In this document: positions 32,884 to 41,274 of the stretch, in pieces
How positions within the stretch are numbered: the stretch's first letter is position 1
Layout of the letters: every line of letters starts with the position of its first letter
Source: UBA2357 sp046295975
Lineage (GTDB): Bacteria; Pseudomonadota; Gammaproteobacteria; Burkholderiales; Rhodocyclaceae
DNA: 64,000 nt
NCBI GenBank assembly: GCA_046295975.1
Contig: JBKBMG010000016.1
Coordinates: 1 to 64,000, forward strand
Direction: 5' to 3'
Notes under the pieces: generated by a model
What the model was told of the DNA's origin: nothing
Seen by the model: the letters and a program-made list of their open reading frames with translations, nothing else
The model's database searches: none
Program-made: the position numbers and the translations under genes

Positions 32884-35279
32884 AGACACGCAAGTTCGTT
32901 GAACTGATCGGGCAGTTGCTGTTCGCCAACCGCAAGCTGTTCCTGTGCCTGTTCGTACTCGTCACGCTGTTGCTGGCCGCTTCTGCAACGCGCCTGCAGG
33001 TGGATGCCGGGTTCGAGAAGATGATTCCGCTCGAACACGAGTACATGCAGACCTTCATGACCTACCGCAACACCTTCGGTGGCGCCAATCGCGTGCTTGT
33101 TGCCTTGCGCCAGCACGAGGGTGACATCTACAACCGCGACTTCATGGAGAAGCTGAAGGCGGCCACCGACGAGGTGTTCTTCATCCCCGGGGTGGACCGC
33201 GCCACGGTGACTTCGCTGTTCACGCCGAACGTGCGCTTCATCGAGGTGGTTGAGGCAGGCTTTGCCGGCGGCAACGTGATCCCCGCCGAGTTCGAGGGCA
33301 CGCCCGCCGACCTCGAACTCGTGCGCGAAAACGTGCTCAAGTCCGGTCGCGTCGGGCGCTTGGTATCGAATGATCACAGGGCGGCGATGATCAGTGCCGA
33401 ACTGCTGGAAGTGGACCCCAACACCGGCGCCCGTCTGGACTACCTCGCGGTGGCGCGCCAGCTCGAGGACCTGCGCACACGCTATGCGGATGACGGGTTG
33501 GACGTGCATATCATCGGTTTCGCCAAGGCGGTTGGCGACATCACCGACGGCGCGCGTGGCGTGTTGATGTTCTTCGTGGTCGCGTTCGGTATCACCGCGG
33601 TGTTGCTGTATTTCTACTCCGGCTCCGCCAAGCTGGCAGCGCTCACCTTGCTGTGCGCGATGGTGCCGGTGGTGTGGTTGATGGGCTTGCTGCCGCTGAT
33701 CGGCTTCGGCATCGACCCGATGTCCATCCTCGTGCCCTTCCTGATCTTCGCCATCGGCGTGAGCCACGCCGTGCAGATGACTCACGCGTGGCGGATGGAG
33801 GTCTTCGACGGCGCCGACCCGCTGACAGCGGCGCAGAACGCGTTTCGTCGCCTGTTCCTGCCCGGCGCCATGGCGCTCACCACCACCGCCGTCGGTTTCC
33901 TCGTGATCATGCGCATCGAGATCGACATGGTGCGCGAGTTGGCGCTGACGGCCGGGCTGGGCGTAGCCCTGATCCTCGCCACCAACATGTTGTTGCTGAC
34001 GGTGTTGTTGTCCTGGGTGCGCCTGGGCAAGCGCGAACTCCGGCGCTCGGCCGGCACCGAGACCAAGGACGACTGGCTGTGGCGCAAGCTGCGCACCCTC
34101 GCCGAGCCGCGCCGGGCGGCGGTGGTATTGGTGGTGACGGCGTTGTTGCTGGGCGGTGCGACCTGGAAGTCGCGCGACCTGCGCACCGGCGATCTTGGCC
34201 ACGGCATTCCGGAGCTGCACGAGGACTCCCGTTACAACCAGGACGCGGCGGCGATCGTCGAGTCTTTCTCGATCGGGGTGGACGTGCTGTCGGTGATCGT
34301 GCAGTCGCACGGCGTCGATGGTGCCTGCACCAACTTCGAGATCATGGACACCATGGACCGCTTCGAGGCCACCATGCGCGGCGTGCACGGGGTGCAGAGC
34401 GTGGTCGGGCTGCCGGGGGTGGCCAAGACCATCAACGCCGGCTGGAACGAGGGCAATCCGCGCTGGCGGGTGCTGTCGCGCAACCCCAATGTGCTGGCGC
34501 AATCGGTGACGCCGGTGGATACCGGCACTGGCCTGTTGAATACCGACTGCTCGGCGATGCAGGTGCTGATCTTCACCCGCGATCACGAGGGGCCGACCAT
34601 TGCCCACGTGATCCGCGAGGTCAAGGCCTTCCGCGACGCCAACCGCAGCGAGCAACTCGACTTTCTGCTGGCCTCCGGCAACGTCGGCGTCATGGCGGCG
34701 ACCAACGAGGCAGTGGATGCCGCTTCGGTGACCATCCTGATGCTGGTGTTCGGCGCGATCAGCCTGCTGTTCTTTCTCGAGTTCCGTTCGCTGCGCGCGA
34801 CGCTGTGCATCATCCTGCCGCTGATGATCGCCGCAGTGTTCTGCAACGCGCTGATGGCCATCCTGGGCATCGGGCTGAAGGTGTCCACGCTGCCGGTGGT
34901 GGCGATCGCGGTCGGGATCGGGGTCGACTACGGCATTTACTTCTACGAGCGCATGGCCTATCGCTTCAGCCACGGCGACGATCTGCCCGAGGCCTTTTAT
35001 CAGGCCTTGCGCCAGCGAGGCACGGCGGTGATGTTCACCGCCACCACGATGGCGGTGGGGGTGGGTACCTGGATGTTCTCGGCACTGAAGTTCCAGGCCG
35101 ACATGGGGCTGGTGATGGCCTTCATGTTCATCGTGAACATGCTCGGCGCACTGCTGCTGCTGCCATCGCTCGCGGCCCTGCTGCTCGGCGCCCGGCCTGC
35201 CACGCCGCGGGCGGCCGCCAACGTGGCGGCGGGCGACCCTCTGGCCGCCTTGGCTCAAGCTCGCTCGACGCATCGATAA
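32880..35279 (+). CDS. MMPL/RND-family lipid transporter
   Basis: 799 aa with about 12 membrane segments in two repeats, each a single helix, a large periplasmic loop and five helices. Typical segments are FLIFAIGVSHAVQMTHAWR and VAIAVGIGVDYGIYFYERMAYR, which match the GxxxDY motif of the proton-relay helix. MMPL/RND proteins of this group move lipids or other hydrophobic molecules using the proton gradient. Direction is not decided by sequence. Coupled to the YCF48 gene, it ends the transport operon. Confidence 0.9.
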   Translation: MKTRKFVELIGQLLFANRKLFLCLFVLVTLLLAASATRLQVDAGFEKMIPLEHEYMQTFMTYRNTFGGANRVLVALRQHEGDIYNRDFMEKLKAATDEVFFIPGVDRATVTSLFTPNVRFIEVVEAGFAGGNVIPAEFEGTPADLELVRENVLKSGRVGRLVSNDHRAAMISAELLEVDPNTGARLDYLAVARQLEDLRTRYADDGLDVHIIGFAKAVGDITDGARGVLMFFVVAFGITAVLLYFYSGSAKLAALTLLCAMVPVVWLMGLLPLIGFGIDPMSILVPFLIFAIGVSHAVQMTHAWRMEVFDGADPLTAAQNAFRRLFLPGAMALTTTAVGFLVIMRIEIDMVRELALTAGLGVALILATNMLLLTVLLSWVRLGKRELRRSAGTETKDDWLWRKLRTLAEPRRAAVVLVVTALLLGGATWKSRDLRTGDLGHGIPELHEDSRYNQDAAAIVESFSIGVDVLSVIVQSHGVDGACTNFEIMDTMDRFEATMRGVHGVQSVVGLPGVAKTINAGWNEGNPRWRVLSRNPNVLAQSVTPVDTGTGLLNTDCSAMQVLIFTRDHEGPTIAHVIREVKAFRDANRSEQLDFLLASGNVGVMAATNEAVDAASVTILMLVFGAISLLFFLEFRSLRATLCIILPLMIAAVFCNALMAILGIGLKVSTLPVVAIAVGIGVDYGIYFYERMAYRFSHGDDLPEAFYQALRQRGTAVMFTATTMAVGVGTWMFSALKFQADMGLVMAFMFIVNMLGALLLLPSLAALLLGARPATPRAAANVAAGDPLAALAQARSTHR

Positions 35280-35400
35280 CCCGACCCGACCCGAATCAGA
35301 TCGGGCTTCGCTCCCGCCGCGGCGCCGCCTCCTCCGGTGCCGCGGGTGTGGAACGGATGGACATCTCGCCGTCAAACACTCATGGACAACCTAAAATATC

Positions 35401-35428
35401 TTGACAGCCATATAGATCGACGTAGAAT
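35401..35428 (+). promoter_or_regulatory. Sigma-70 promoter of tetR-fad operon
   Basis: TTGACA (35401-35406), 16 bp, TAGAAT (35423-35428), followed by an operator that overlaps its -10. It drives the PsrA-like gene and probably the fad genes behind it, since only 74 bp separate them. Confidence 0.7.
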
Positions 35429-35446
35429 TCAAACAAACGTTTGAAT
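35427..35446. promoter_or_regulatory. PsrA-like operator, copy 2
   Basis: ATTCAAAC-aaac-GTTTGAAT, a perfect 8-bp inverted repeat. It contains the CAAAC-N4-GTTTG core known for PsrA-type fatty-acid regulators. Its place at the regulator's own promoter indicates autorepression. Confidence 0.75.
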
Positions 35447-35480
35447 GATTGCGTGGATCGCATTCATTCAGGAGAGATAG

Positions 35481-36182
35481 ATGAGCGCAGCCCCCGGCAG
35501 ACATGCACCCGAAACCCGCAGCCGCATCCTCGACGCAGCCGAGCAGCTGTTCGTCGAGTATGGGTTGGATGGCACGTCGATGCGCATGATCACCTCCATG
35601 GCGAGCGTCAATCTGGCAGCGGTGAATTACCACTTCGGATCCAAGGAAAGCCTGATCCATGAGGTGTTCCAGCGCCGTCTCACGGAACTCAACCGCCAGC
35701 GCCTGGTGGCGCTCGACCGCGTCGAGCAGCGTGCCGCCAAGGAAGGGGTGAAGGTCAAACCGAGCCAGGTGCTCGAAGCCTTCTTCTCGCCCGCGCTCGA
35801 GCTGGCTACGGACATCGAACATGGCGGGCGCATCTTCATGCAGTTGCTCGGCCGCACCTACACCGAGCCCAATGCCTTCGTACGCAAGTTCCTGGCAGAG
35901 GAGTACGCCGAGACGCTGGAGCGTTTTCTGGCCGCCTTGTATGCGTCGCTGCCCGGTGTGCCGCGTGAGGAGATCCTGTGGCGCTTCCATTTCATGATGG
36001 GCGCGACCTCCTACGCGATTGCCGGCACCGACGCCCTGCAATTGTTCGCCGGGCACTTTGATGACAAGGATCCAGGGCGCATGTTGCCGCGGTTGATGTC
36101 GTTCCTGCTCGGTGGTCTGCGTGCGCAGTTGCCCGAGTTCTGTGATGCGCCGGCGAAAGAGGGTGGCCGGGAGGCCGCCTGA
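35481..36182 (+). CDS. PsrA-like TetR-family fatty-acid regulator
   Basis: 233 aa with GGAGAG upstream. The N-terminal TetR helix-turn-helix (ETRSRILDAAEQLFVEYG; MITSMASVNLAAVNYHFGSK) closely follows the pattern of Pseudomonas PsrA, which responds to long-chain acyl-CoA. The C-terminal domain has FMMGATSYAIAGTDALQLFAG, also PsrA-like. It most likely represses its own operon, the DUF1302 operon and the GDSL esterase through the shared palindrome, and is released by fatty acyl-CoA. It heads the fad gene series. Confidence 0.88.
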   Translation: MSAAPGRHAPETRSRILDAAEQLFVEYGLDGTSMRMITSMASVNLAAVNYHFGSKESLIHEVFQRRLTELNRQRLVALDRVEQRAAKEGVKVKPSQVLEAFFSPALELATDIEHGGRIFMQLLGRTYTEPNAFVRKFLAEEYAETLERFLAALYASLPGVPREEILWRFHFMMGATSYAIAGTDALQLFAGHFDDKDPGRMLPRLMSFLLGGLRAQLPEFCDAPAKEGGREAA

Positions 36183-36255
36183 GAGTTTGCGCAACGGGCA
36201 CCAATCCCCGCGCAGACGCGGATGGGCCGAAAGTTTGGATAGTTAGGAGACAGCA

Positions 36256-38745
36256 ATGATCTGGTGGTTTCTGGTTTCCCTCCCTCCCTTGGCAGGTGCG
36301 CTCGCCTACGGGCGAGCGCCATTTTTTGCCTGGGCCGCAGCGGGAGCAGCGTGGCTGGCTGGCCTGGGGTGGGCCGCGGGTTGGCCGCTCTGGGTGAATG
36401 CCGTGGTGGTTGCCGCATGGGCGGGCGGCTGCGGCGTGTTTCTGGTGGAATCGCTGCGTCGCTCGGTCGTGAGCGCGCCGATCTTCAAGGCCTTCCGCAA
36501 GGCCTTGCCGTCGATGTCGCAGACCGAGAAGGATGCGCTGGAGGCCGGCACGGTGTGGTGGGAGGGCGAGCTGTTCGCCGGCAAGCCGGACTGGTCCAAG
36601 CTGCAGTCCTACCCGTGGCCCAAGCTCAGTGCCGAGGAGCAGTCCTTCCTCGATAACGAAACTGCCGAGCTGTGCCGCCTGACCGATGACTGGGACAGCA
36701 CCCAACGCCAGGACCTGCCGCCGGAAGTGTGGCGCTACATCAAGGACAAGGGCTTCCTCGGCATGATCATCCCGAAGGAATTCGGCGGCAAGGGCTTTTC
36801 CGCCTTTGCTCATTCCCAGGTGATCACCAAGCTGTCCACCCGCTCATCCGCGCCGGCGGTGACGGTGATGGTGCCCAACTCGCTCGGCCCGGCCGAACTG
36901 CTGCTGCACTACGGCACCCCGGAGCAGAAGCAGCATTACCTGCCGCGACTCGCGCGCGGCGAAGAGATCCCGGCATTCGCCTTGACCAGCCCCTGGGCCG
37001 GCTCGGATGCGGCCTCCATTCCCGATTCGGGCGTGGTCTGCAAGGGCATGTGGCAGGGCCAGGAAGTGCTGGGCATGCGGGTATCGTTCGACAAGCGCTA
37101 CATCACGCTGGCGCCGGTGTGCACCGTGTTCGGCCTGGCCTTCCGGCTGCTCGACCCCGAGCGCCTGCTCGGTGGTGAAGAAGATCTGGGCATTACCTGC
37201 GCCCTGGTGCCACACAATCATCCGGGCGTCGATATCGGCCGCCGCCATTTTCCGCTCAACGCAGTGTGGATGAACGGTCCGATTCGTGGCACCGACGTGT
37301 TCATGCCGCTGGAGTTCATCATCGGTGGGCCGAAGATGGCCGGCCAGGGCTGGCGCATGCTGATGGAGTGCCTGGCGGCCGGCCGCAGCATTTCCCTGCC
37401 CGGTTCCAATACCGGCATGCAAAAGCTCACCGCACGTGCGGTCGGTGCCTATGCGCGGGTGCGTTACCAGTTCAAGACCGCCATCGGACGCTTTGAGGGC
37501 GTGGAAGAGGCGCTTACCCGCATTGGTGCCAACACCTATCTGTCCGACTCGGCCCGCATCCTGACCGCCGGTTCGATCGACCTGGGCGAGAAGCCCTCGG
37601 TGGTGTCCGCCATTGTCAAATTCCACGTCACCGAGCGTGCCCGCCAGACAGTGAACGACGGCATGGACGTGATCGGTGGCAAGGGTATCTGCCTCGGACC
37701 GCAGAACTTCCTCGGCCGCGCCTATCAGCAGATTCCGGTGGGCATCACGGTGGAGGGCGCCAACATCCTCACCCGCAGCCTGATCCTCTTCGGCCAGGGC
37801 GCCGTCCGCTGCCATCCCTATGTGCTCGACGAGATGCACGCCGCGCAGAGAAACGACCTCGACGCCTTCGATCGTGCCTTCTGGGGGCACATCGGGTACA
37901 CCGTGTCGAGTGCGGCGCGGGCGATGGTGATGGGCATCACCGGTTCGCACTTCGTCAAGGTGCCCGACAACGTTGCGCCGGAAACGCGCCGCTACTACCA
38001 ACAACTCACCCGTTTCTCCGCCGCCTTCGCGTTCCTCGCGGACATTTCCATGGGCACCATGGGCGGCGCGCTCAAGCGCAAGGAGAAGTTGTCGGCGCGA
38101 CTGGGCGACATCCTGTCGCTGCTCTATCTCGCTTCCGCTACCCTCAAGCGCTACGAGGCCGAGGGGCGTCAGGCCGCCGACGCACCGCTGATGCACTGGG
38201 CGATCTGGGACTGCATGTTCAAGGCGCAGAACGCCTTCGAGGGCGTGATCGCCAACTTCCCGAGCAAATTCTTCGCCTTCCTGCTGCGCCGACTGGTGGT
38301 GTTTCCGCTCGGCCGGCCCTACGTGGTGCCGTCCGACCGGCTGGGTCACGATGTCGCCAAACTGCTGATCGAGCCGTCGCCGACGCGCGACCGCCTGACC
38401 GCAGACGTATTCGTGCCGGACGACCTCGAGCAACCGGTGGCCGCGCTGGAAGCCGCGCTTGTCGCGACGGTGGAGGCCGAGCCGATCGAGCTCAAGGTCA
38501 AGCAGGCGCAGAAGCAGGGGCGCTTCAAGCCGGTGCCATCCACGACCGGCGACGTCGATGCGATGTGGAAGCAGGCGCGCGACGCCGGCATCATCAGCGA
38601 AGACGAATACCGCCTGATCGAGCGGCGCAACGTGCTGCGCAACAAAGTCATCCGCGTTGACGACTTTCCCTACGACTTCGGCCTGCGCAATGCGCTGAAC
38701 GACATCGAGAAGCACGACTCGCGCCCGCTGCGCGCGGTGGCCTGA
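36256..38745 (+). CDS. fadE: Acyl-CoA dehydrogenase FadE
   Basis: 829 aa, the long gammaproteobacterial/betaproteobacterial FadE form with two N-terminal hydrophobic segments (about residues 2-65) and a C-terminal DUF1974 extension. Acyl-CoA dehydrogenase motifs: IPKEFGGKGFS, FALTSPWAGSDAASI, GRSISLPG, DVIGGKGICLGPQNFLGRAYQQIPVGITVEGANILTRSLI. It catalyses the first step of beta-oxidation, probably at the membrane. TAGGAG precedes the ATG, 74 bp after the PsrA-like gene, so it is probably in the same transcript. Confidence 0.95.
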   Translation: MIWWFLVSLPPLAGALAYGRAPFFAWAAAGAAWLAGLGWAAGWPLWVNAVVVAAWAGGCGVFLVESLRRSVVSAPIFKAFRKALPSMSQTEKDALEAGTVWWEGELFAGKPDWSKLQSYPWPKLSAEEQSFLDNETAELCRLTDDWDSTQRQDLPPEVWRYIKDKGFLGMIIPKEFGGKGFSAFAHSQVITKLSTRSSAPAVTVMVPNSLGPAELLLHYGTPEQKQHYLPRLARGEEIPAFALTSPWAGSDAASIPDSGVVCKGMWQGQEVLGMRVSFDKRYITLAPVCTVFGLAFRLLDPERLLGGEEDLGITCALVPHNHPGVDIGRRHFPLNAVWMNGPIRGTDVFMPLEFIIGGPKMAGQGWRMLMECLAAGRSISLPGSNTGMQKLTARAVGAYARVRYQFKTAIGRFEGVEEALTRIGANTYLSDSARILTAGSIDLGEKPSVVSAIVKFHVTERARQTVNDGMDVIGGKGICLGPQNFLGRAYQQIPVGITVEGANILTRSLILFGQGAVRCHPYVLDEMHAAQRNDLDAFDRAFWGHIGYTVSSAARAMVMGITGSHFVKVPDNVAPETRRYYQQLTRFSAAFAFLADISMGTMGGALKRKEKLSARLGDILSLLYLASATLKRYEAEGRQAADAPLMHWAIWDCMFKAQNAFEGVIANFPSKFFAFLLRRLVVFPLGRPYVVPSDRLGHDVAKLLIEPSPTRDRLTADVFVPDDLEQPVAALEAALVATVEAEPIELKVKQAQKQGRFKPVPSTTGDVDAMWKQARDAGIISEDEYRLIERRNVLRNKVIRVDDFPYDFGLRNALNDIEKHDSRPLRAVA

Positions 38746-38758
38746 CGGAGGTTGCGGA

Positions 38759-40036
38759 ATGCGCAAGGTCTATATCGTCGATGGTGCGCGAACCCCGTTC
38801 CTGAAAGCGCGCAACGCGCCCGGACCGTTCGCCGCGTCCGACCTGGCGACCGCCGCGGGCGTGGGTTTGCTGGCACGCCAGCGCTTCGCGCCGGATCAAC
38901 TCGACGAGGTCATTCTCGGCTGCGCCAGCCCGTCGCCCGACGAAGTCAACATCGGTCGCGTGGTGGCGCTGCGCATGGGCTGCGGTCAGAAAGTCCCGGG
39001 CTGGACGGTGATGCGCAACTGCGCATCCGGCATGCAGGCCCTCGATTCGGCGCTGACCAACATCCGTGCTGGCAGATCGGAGTTGGTGCTGGCGGGGGGC
39101 GTAGACGCCTTGTCGCGGGCGCCGTTGCTGTTCTCGGACGCGTTCGTGCGCTGGATGGCAGGGTGGGCCTCGGCCCGCAGCACCGGTCAGAAGCTCGCCG
39201 CGTTGCGTCGCTTCAAGCTTGGCCACCTGGCACCGGTGATCGGCATCATGAAAGGGCTGACCGACCCCATCGTCGGCCAGTTGATGGGACAGACGGCGGA
39301 AAATCTCGCCCACTTGTTCGACATCTCGCGCGATGACATGGACGCGTTCTCGGTGCGCAGCCACCAGCGCGTGGCCGCGGCCCAGGATGCCGGCCATTTC
39401 GGCGAAATCGTGCCCCTGATCGATCGCGACGGCACCGTGTATAAGGACGATGACGGCGTGCGGCGCGACTCGTCCATGGCCAACCTCGCCAAACTCAAAC
39501 CCTTCTTCGACAAGAAGTATGGCCGCGTGACGCCGGGCAACAGTTCGCAGATCACCGACGGTGCGGCGTGGCTGGTGCTTGCCTCGGAAGCGGCGGTGGA
39601 GCGCTACGACCTGGCGCCGTTGGCGGTATTGGCAGACAGCCGGTGGGCCGGCCTGGATCCGGAGCAGATGGGGCTGGGGCCGGTGCATGCGGCCACCCCC
39701 ATTCTGCAGCGCCACGGCCTGGGACTGGCCGACATCGACCGCCTGGAGATCAACGAGGCCTTCGCCGCCCAGGTCATCGCATGTCTGCGTGCTTGGGAGG
39801 ACGAAGTCTATTGCCGCGAGCAGTTGGGGCTGATGGAAGCACTCGGCACGGTCGACGAGACCCGGCTCAACGTCGATGGCGGCGCCGTCGCCCTCGGCCA
39901 CCCGGTGGGTGCCAGTGGCGCGCGCATCGTGCTGCACCTCGCCCACGCGTTGCGGCGAGACCAGCTCAAGCGTGGGCTCGCCAGCATCTGCATTGGGGGT
40001 GGCCAGGGCGGCGCGATGCTGGTTGAAGCCATCTGA
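38759..40036 (+). CDS. Thiolase (acetyl-CoA acyltransferase), first copy
   Basis: 425 aa, slightly longer than the usual 390-400, closest in style to FadI-type thiolases. Catalytic residues: Cys in RNCASGMQALDSA (about residue 88), His in NEAFAAQV context and GHPVGASGARI, and Cys in CIGGGQGGAM. It performs the last, thiolytic step of beta-oxidation. It lies 13 bp after fadE. A second, more ordinary thiolase lies further down the same operon. Confidence 0.9.
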   Translation: MRKVYIVDGARTPFLKARNAPGPFAASDLATAAGVGLLARQRFAPDQLDEVILGCASPSPDEVNIGRVVALRMGCGQKVPGWTVMRNCASGMQALDSALTNIRAGRSELVLAGGVDALSRAPLLFSDAFVRWMAGWASARSTGQKLAALRRFKLGHLAPVIGIMKGLTDPIVGQLMGQTAENLAHLFDISRDDMDAFSVRSHQRVAAAQDAGHFGEIVPLIDRDGTVYKDDDGVRRDSSMANLAKLKPFFDKKYGRVTPGNSSQITDGAAWLVLASEAAVERYDLAPLAVLADSRWAGLDPEQMGLGPVHAATPILQRHGLGLADIDRLEINEAFAAQVIACLRAWEDEVYCREQLGLMEALGTVDETRLNVDGGAVALGHPVGASGARIVLHLAHALRRDQLKRGLASICIGGGQGGAMLVEAI

Positions 40037-40083
40037 CTGGGGGCTGCAAGCGCAGGTGACGCGTGGAACGCGGCGCTCGGGTA

Positions 40084-40164
40084 GCGCTCGGACCCGAGCC
40101 TGTCGAAGACCGTTCCAGGGCACGGCCGGCCATCGCCCCTCGACAGGTTTCGGGGCGAATGGTG
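40084..40164. repeat. Dispersed intergenic repeat, copy 2
   Basis: GAGCCTGTCGAAGACCG and, inverted, CCCCTCGACAGGTTTCGGGGCGAA lie between the thiolase and degV genes. Related to the copies at 6861-6940, 49082-49130 and 50785-50861. It could form a hairpin in the operon mRNA. Confidence 0.5.
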
Positions 40165-40265
40165 CGATGTGATGGATCGCCGGCTGGACAGAAGATGAAC
40201 AGCGTGCGCGCCACCGGGGGCACATCCGGGGCCGCGCAGGAATGACCGAGGAGGCGTGAGGAGAC

Positions 40266-41213
40266 ATGCACATCGGACTTGTTGTGGACGCGGCCTGCGA
40301 TTTACCGCAGGCATTCCTGGAAGAGAAAGGCATCGAAGTCCTGCCCATCCAGATCCGGCTCGGCGAGCAGTTGCTGCACGACCGGCGCGACCCTATGGTG
40401 ATGAAGAGCTTTTATCGGGAGGCACCCGATCGCAAGGCGGATCACTATGCGGAGACCCATCCGCTGGAACTCGAAGAACTCGAGCAAATCGTGCTCGACA
40501 GATGGGCACCGCAGTACGACCACGTGGTCTGCATGACGATCGCCGCCTCGCGCAGCCAGATCTTCAGCCGCACCATGAAGGCGGCGTTGTCGGCCGGCAA
40601 GCGCACCCGCGACGTCCGGCGCGACCTGGGGCTTGCGACCCATTGGGGGGCGTCGGTGCTCAATTCGCGCTCGATGTTCGCCGGCCAGGGGGTGCTCGCG
40701 TGGGAGGCCGCGCGTTTGCGAGACCAAGGGGCGTCGCTCGCTGAACTGGAAAGCCGGCTCCGCAGCCTTGCGGACGAGCTGCATGCCTACCTCGTTGCCG
40801 ATGACTTGTACTACGTGCTGCATCGCGCCGCGAAGAAAGGCGATACCAGCGTGAACTGGGGCGCCTATGCGGTGGGCAAGTTGTTCGACGTCAAGCCCAT
40901 CCTCCATTGCCATCGCGACGAGACCGGGCCGGTGGCCAAGGCGCGCGGCTTCGAGGCTGGCTTCAGACGCTTGCTCGACAATGCCTTGCAGGAGATCGAG
41001 GCCGGCGGCCTGAGCGTGCCGTGCGTCTGCGTGAGCTATGGTGGAGACATTCGCCGGCTCGAGTCCATGCCGGCCTACGCCTTGTTCCGTGCGCGTGCGG
41101 AGGCGGCCGGGGTGACCGTGCTGATGAGTCAGATGAGCAAGACGGGAGCGGTCAACGTCGGTACCGGTGCGGCCTGCGTGGGCTTTGCCAGCGCCGCTCA
41201 CCAGTTTTCCTGA
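40266..41213 (+). CDS. DegV-family fatty-acid-binding protein
   Basis: 315 aa. DegV features: VVDAACDLPQAFLEEKGIEVLPIQI at the N-terminus, SRSQIFSRTMKAA, NSRSMFAGQGVLAWEAA and a C-terminal lobe with GAVNVGTGAACVGF. DegV proteins bind a fatty acid in a buried pocket. In Firmicutes (FakB) they present it to the kinase FakA, but no such kinase is seen here. Lying inside a beta-oxidation operon, it may carry or sense fatty acids in the cytoplasm. It has GGAG upstream and is 229 bp after the thiolase. Confidence 0.85.
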   Translation: MHIGLVVDAACDLPQAFLEEKGIEVLPIQIRLGEQLLHDRRDPMVMKSFYREAPDRKADHYAETHPLELEELEQIVLDRWAPQYDHVVCMTIAASRSQIFSRTMKAALSAGKRTRDVRRDLGLATHWGASVLNSRSMFAGQGVLAWEAARLRDQGASLAELESRLRSLADELHAYLVADDLYYVLHRAAKKGDTSVNWGAYAVGKLFDVKPILHCHRDETGPVAKARGFEAGFRRLLDNALQEIEAGGLSVPCVCVSYGGDIRRLESMPAYALFRARAEAAGVTVLMSQMSKTGAVNVGTGAACVGFASAAHQFS

Positions 41214-41274
41214 GTCGGGCGGACCGCCCGGCATGCTTGAAATGCGTGGCCGTCATGGCCACCGGAGTTGTGGA

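Noticed and set aside
35290..35305. CCCGA-atcaga-TCGGG as a terminator after the MMPL gene
   Set aside because: The stem is only 5 bp and no T run follows.
32874..35375. An 833-codon open frame opposite the MMPL transporter
   Set aside because: Antisense shadow with His/Gln-rich low-complexity sequence and no domain.
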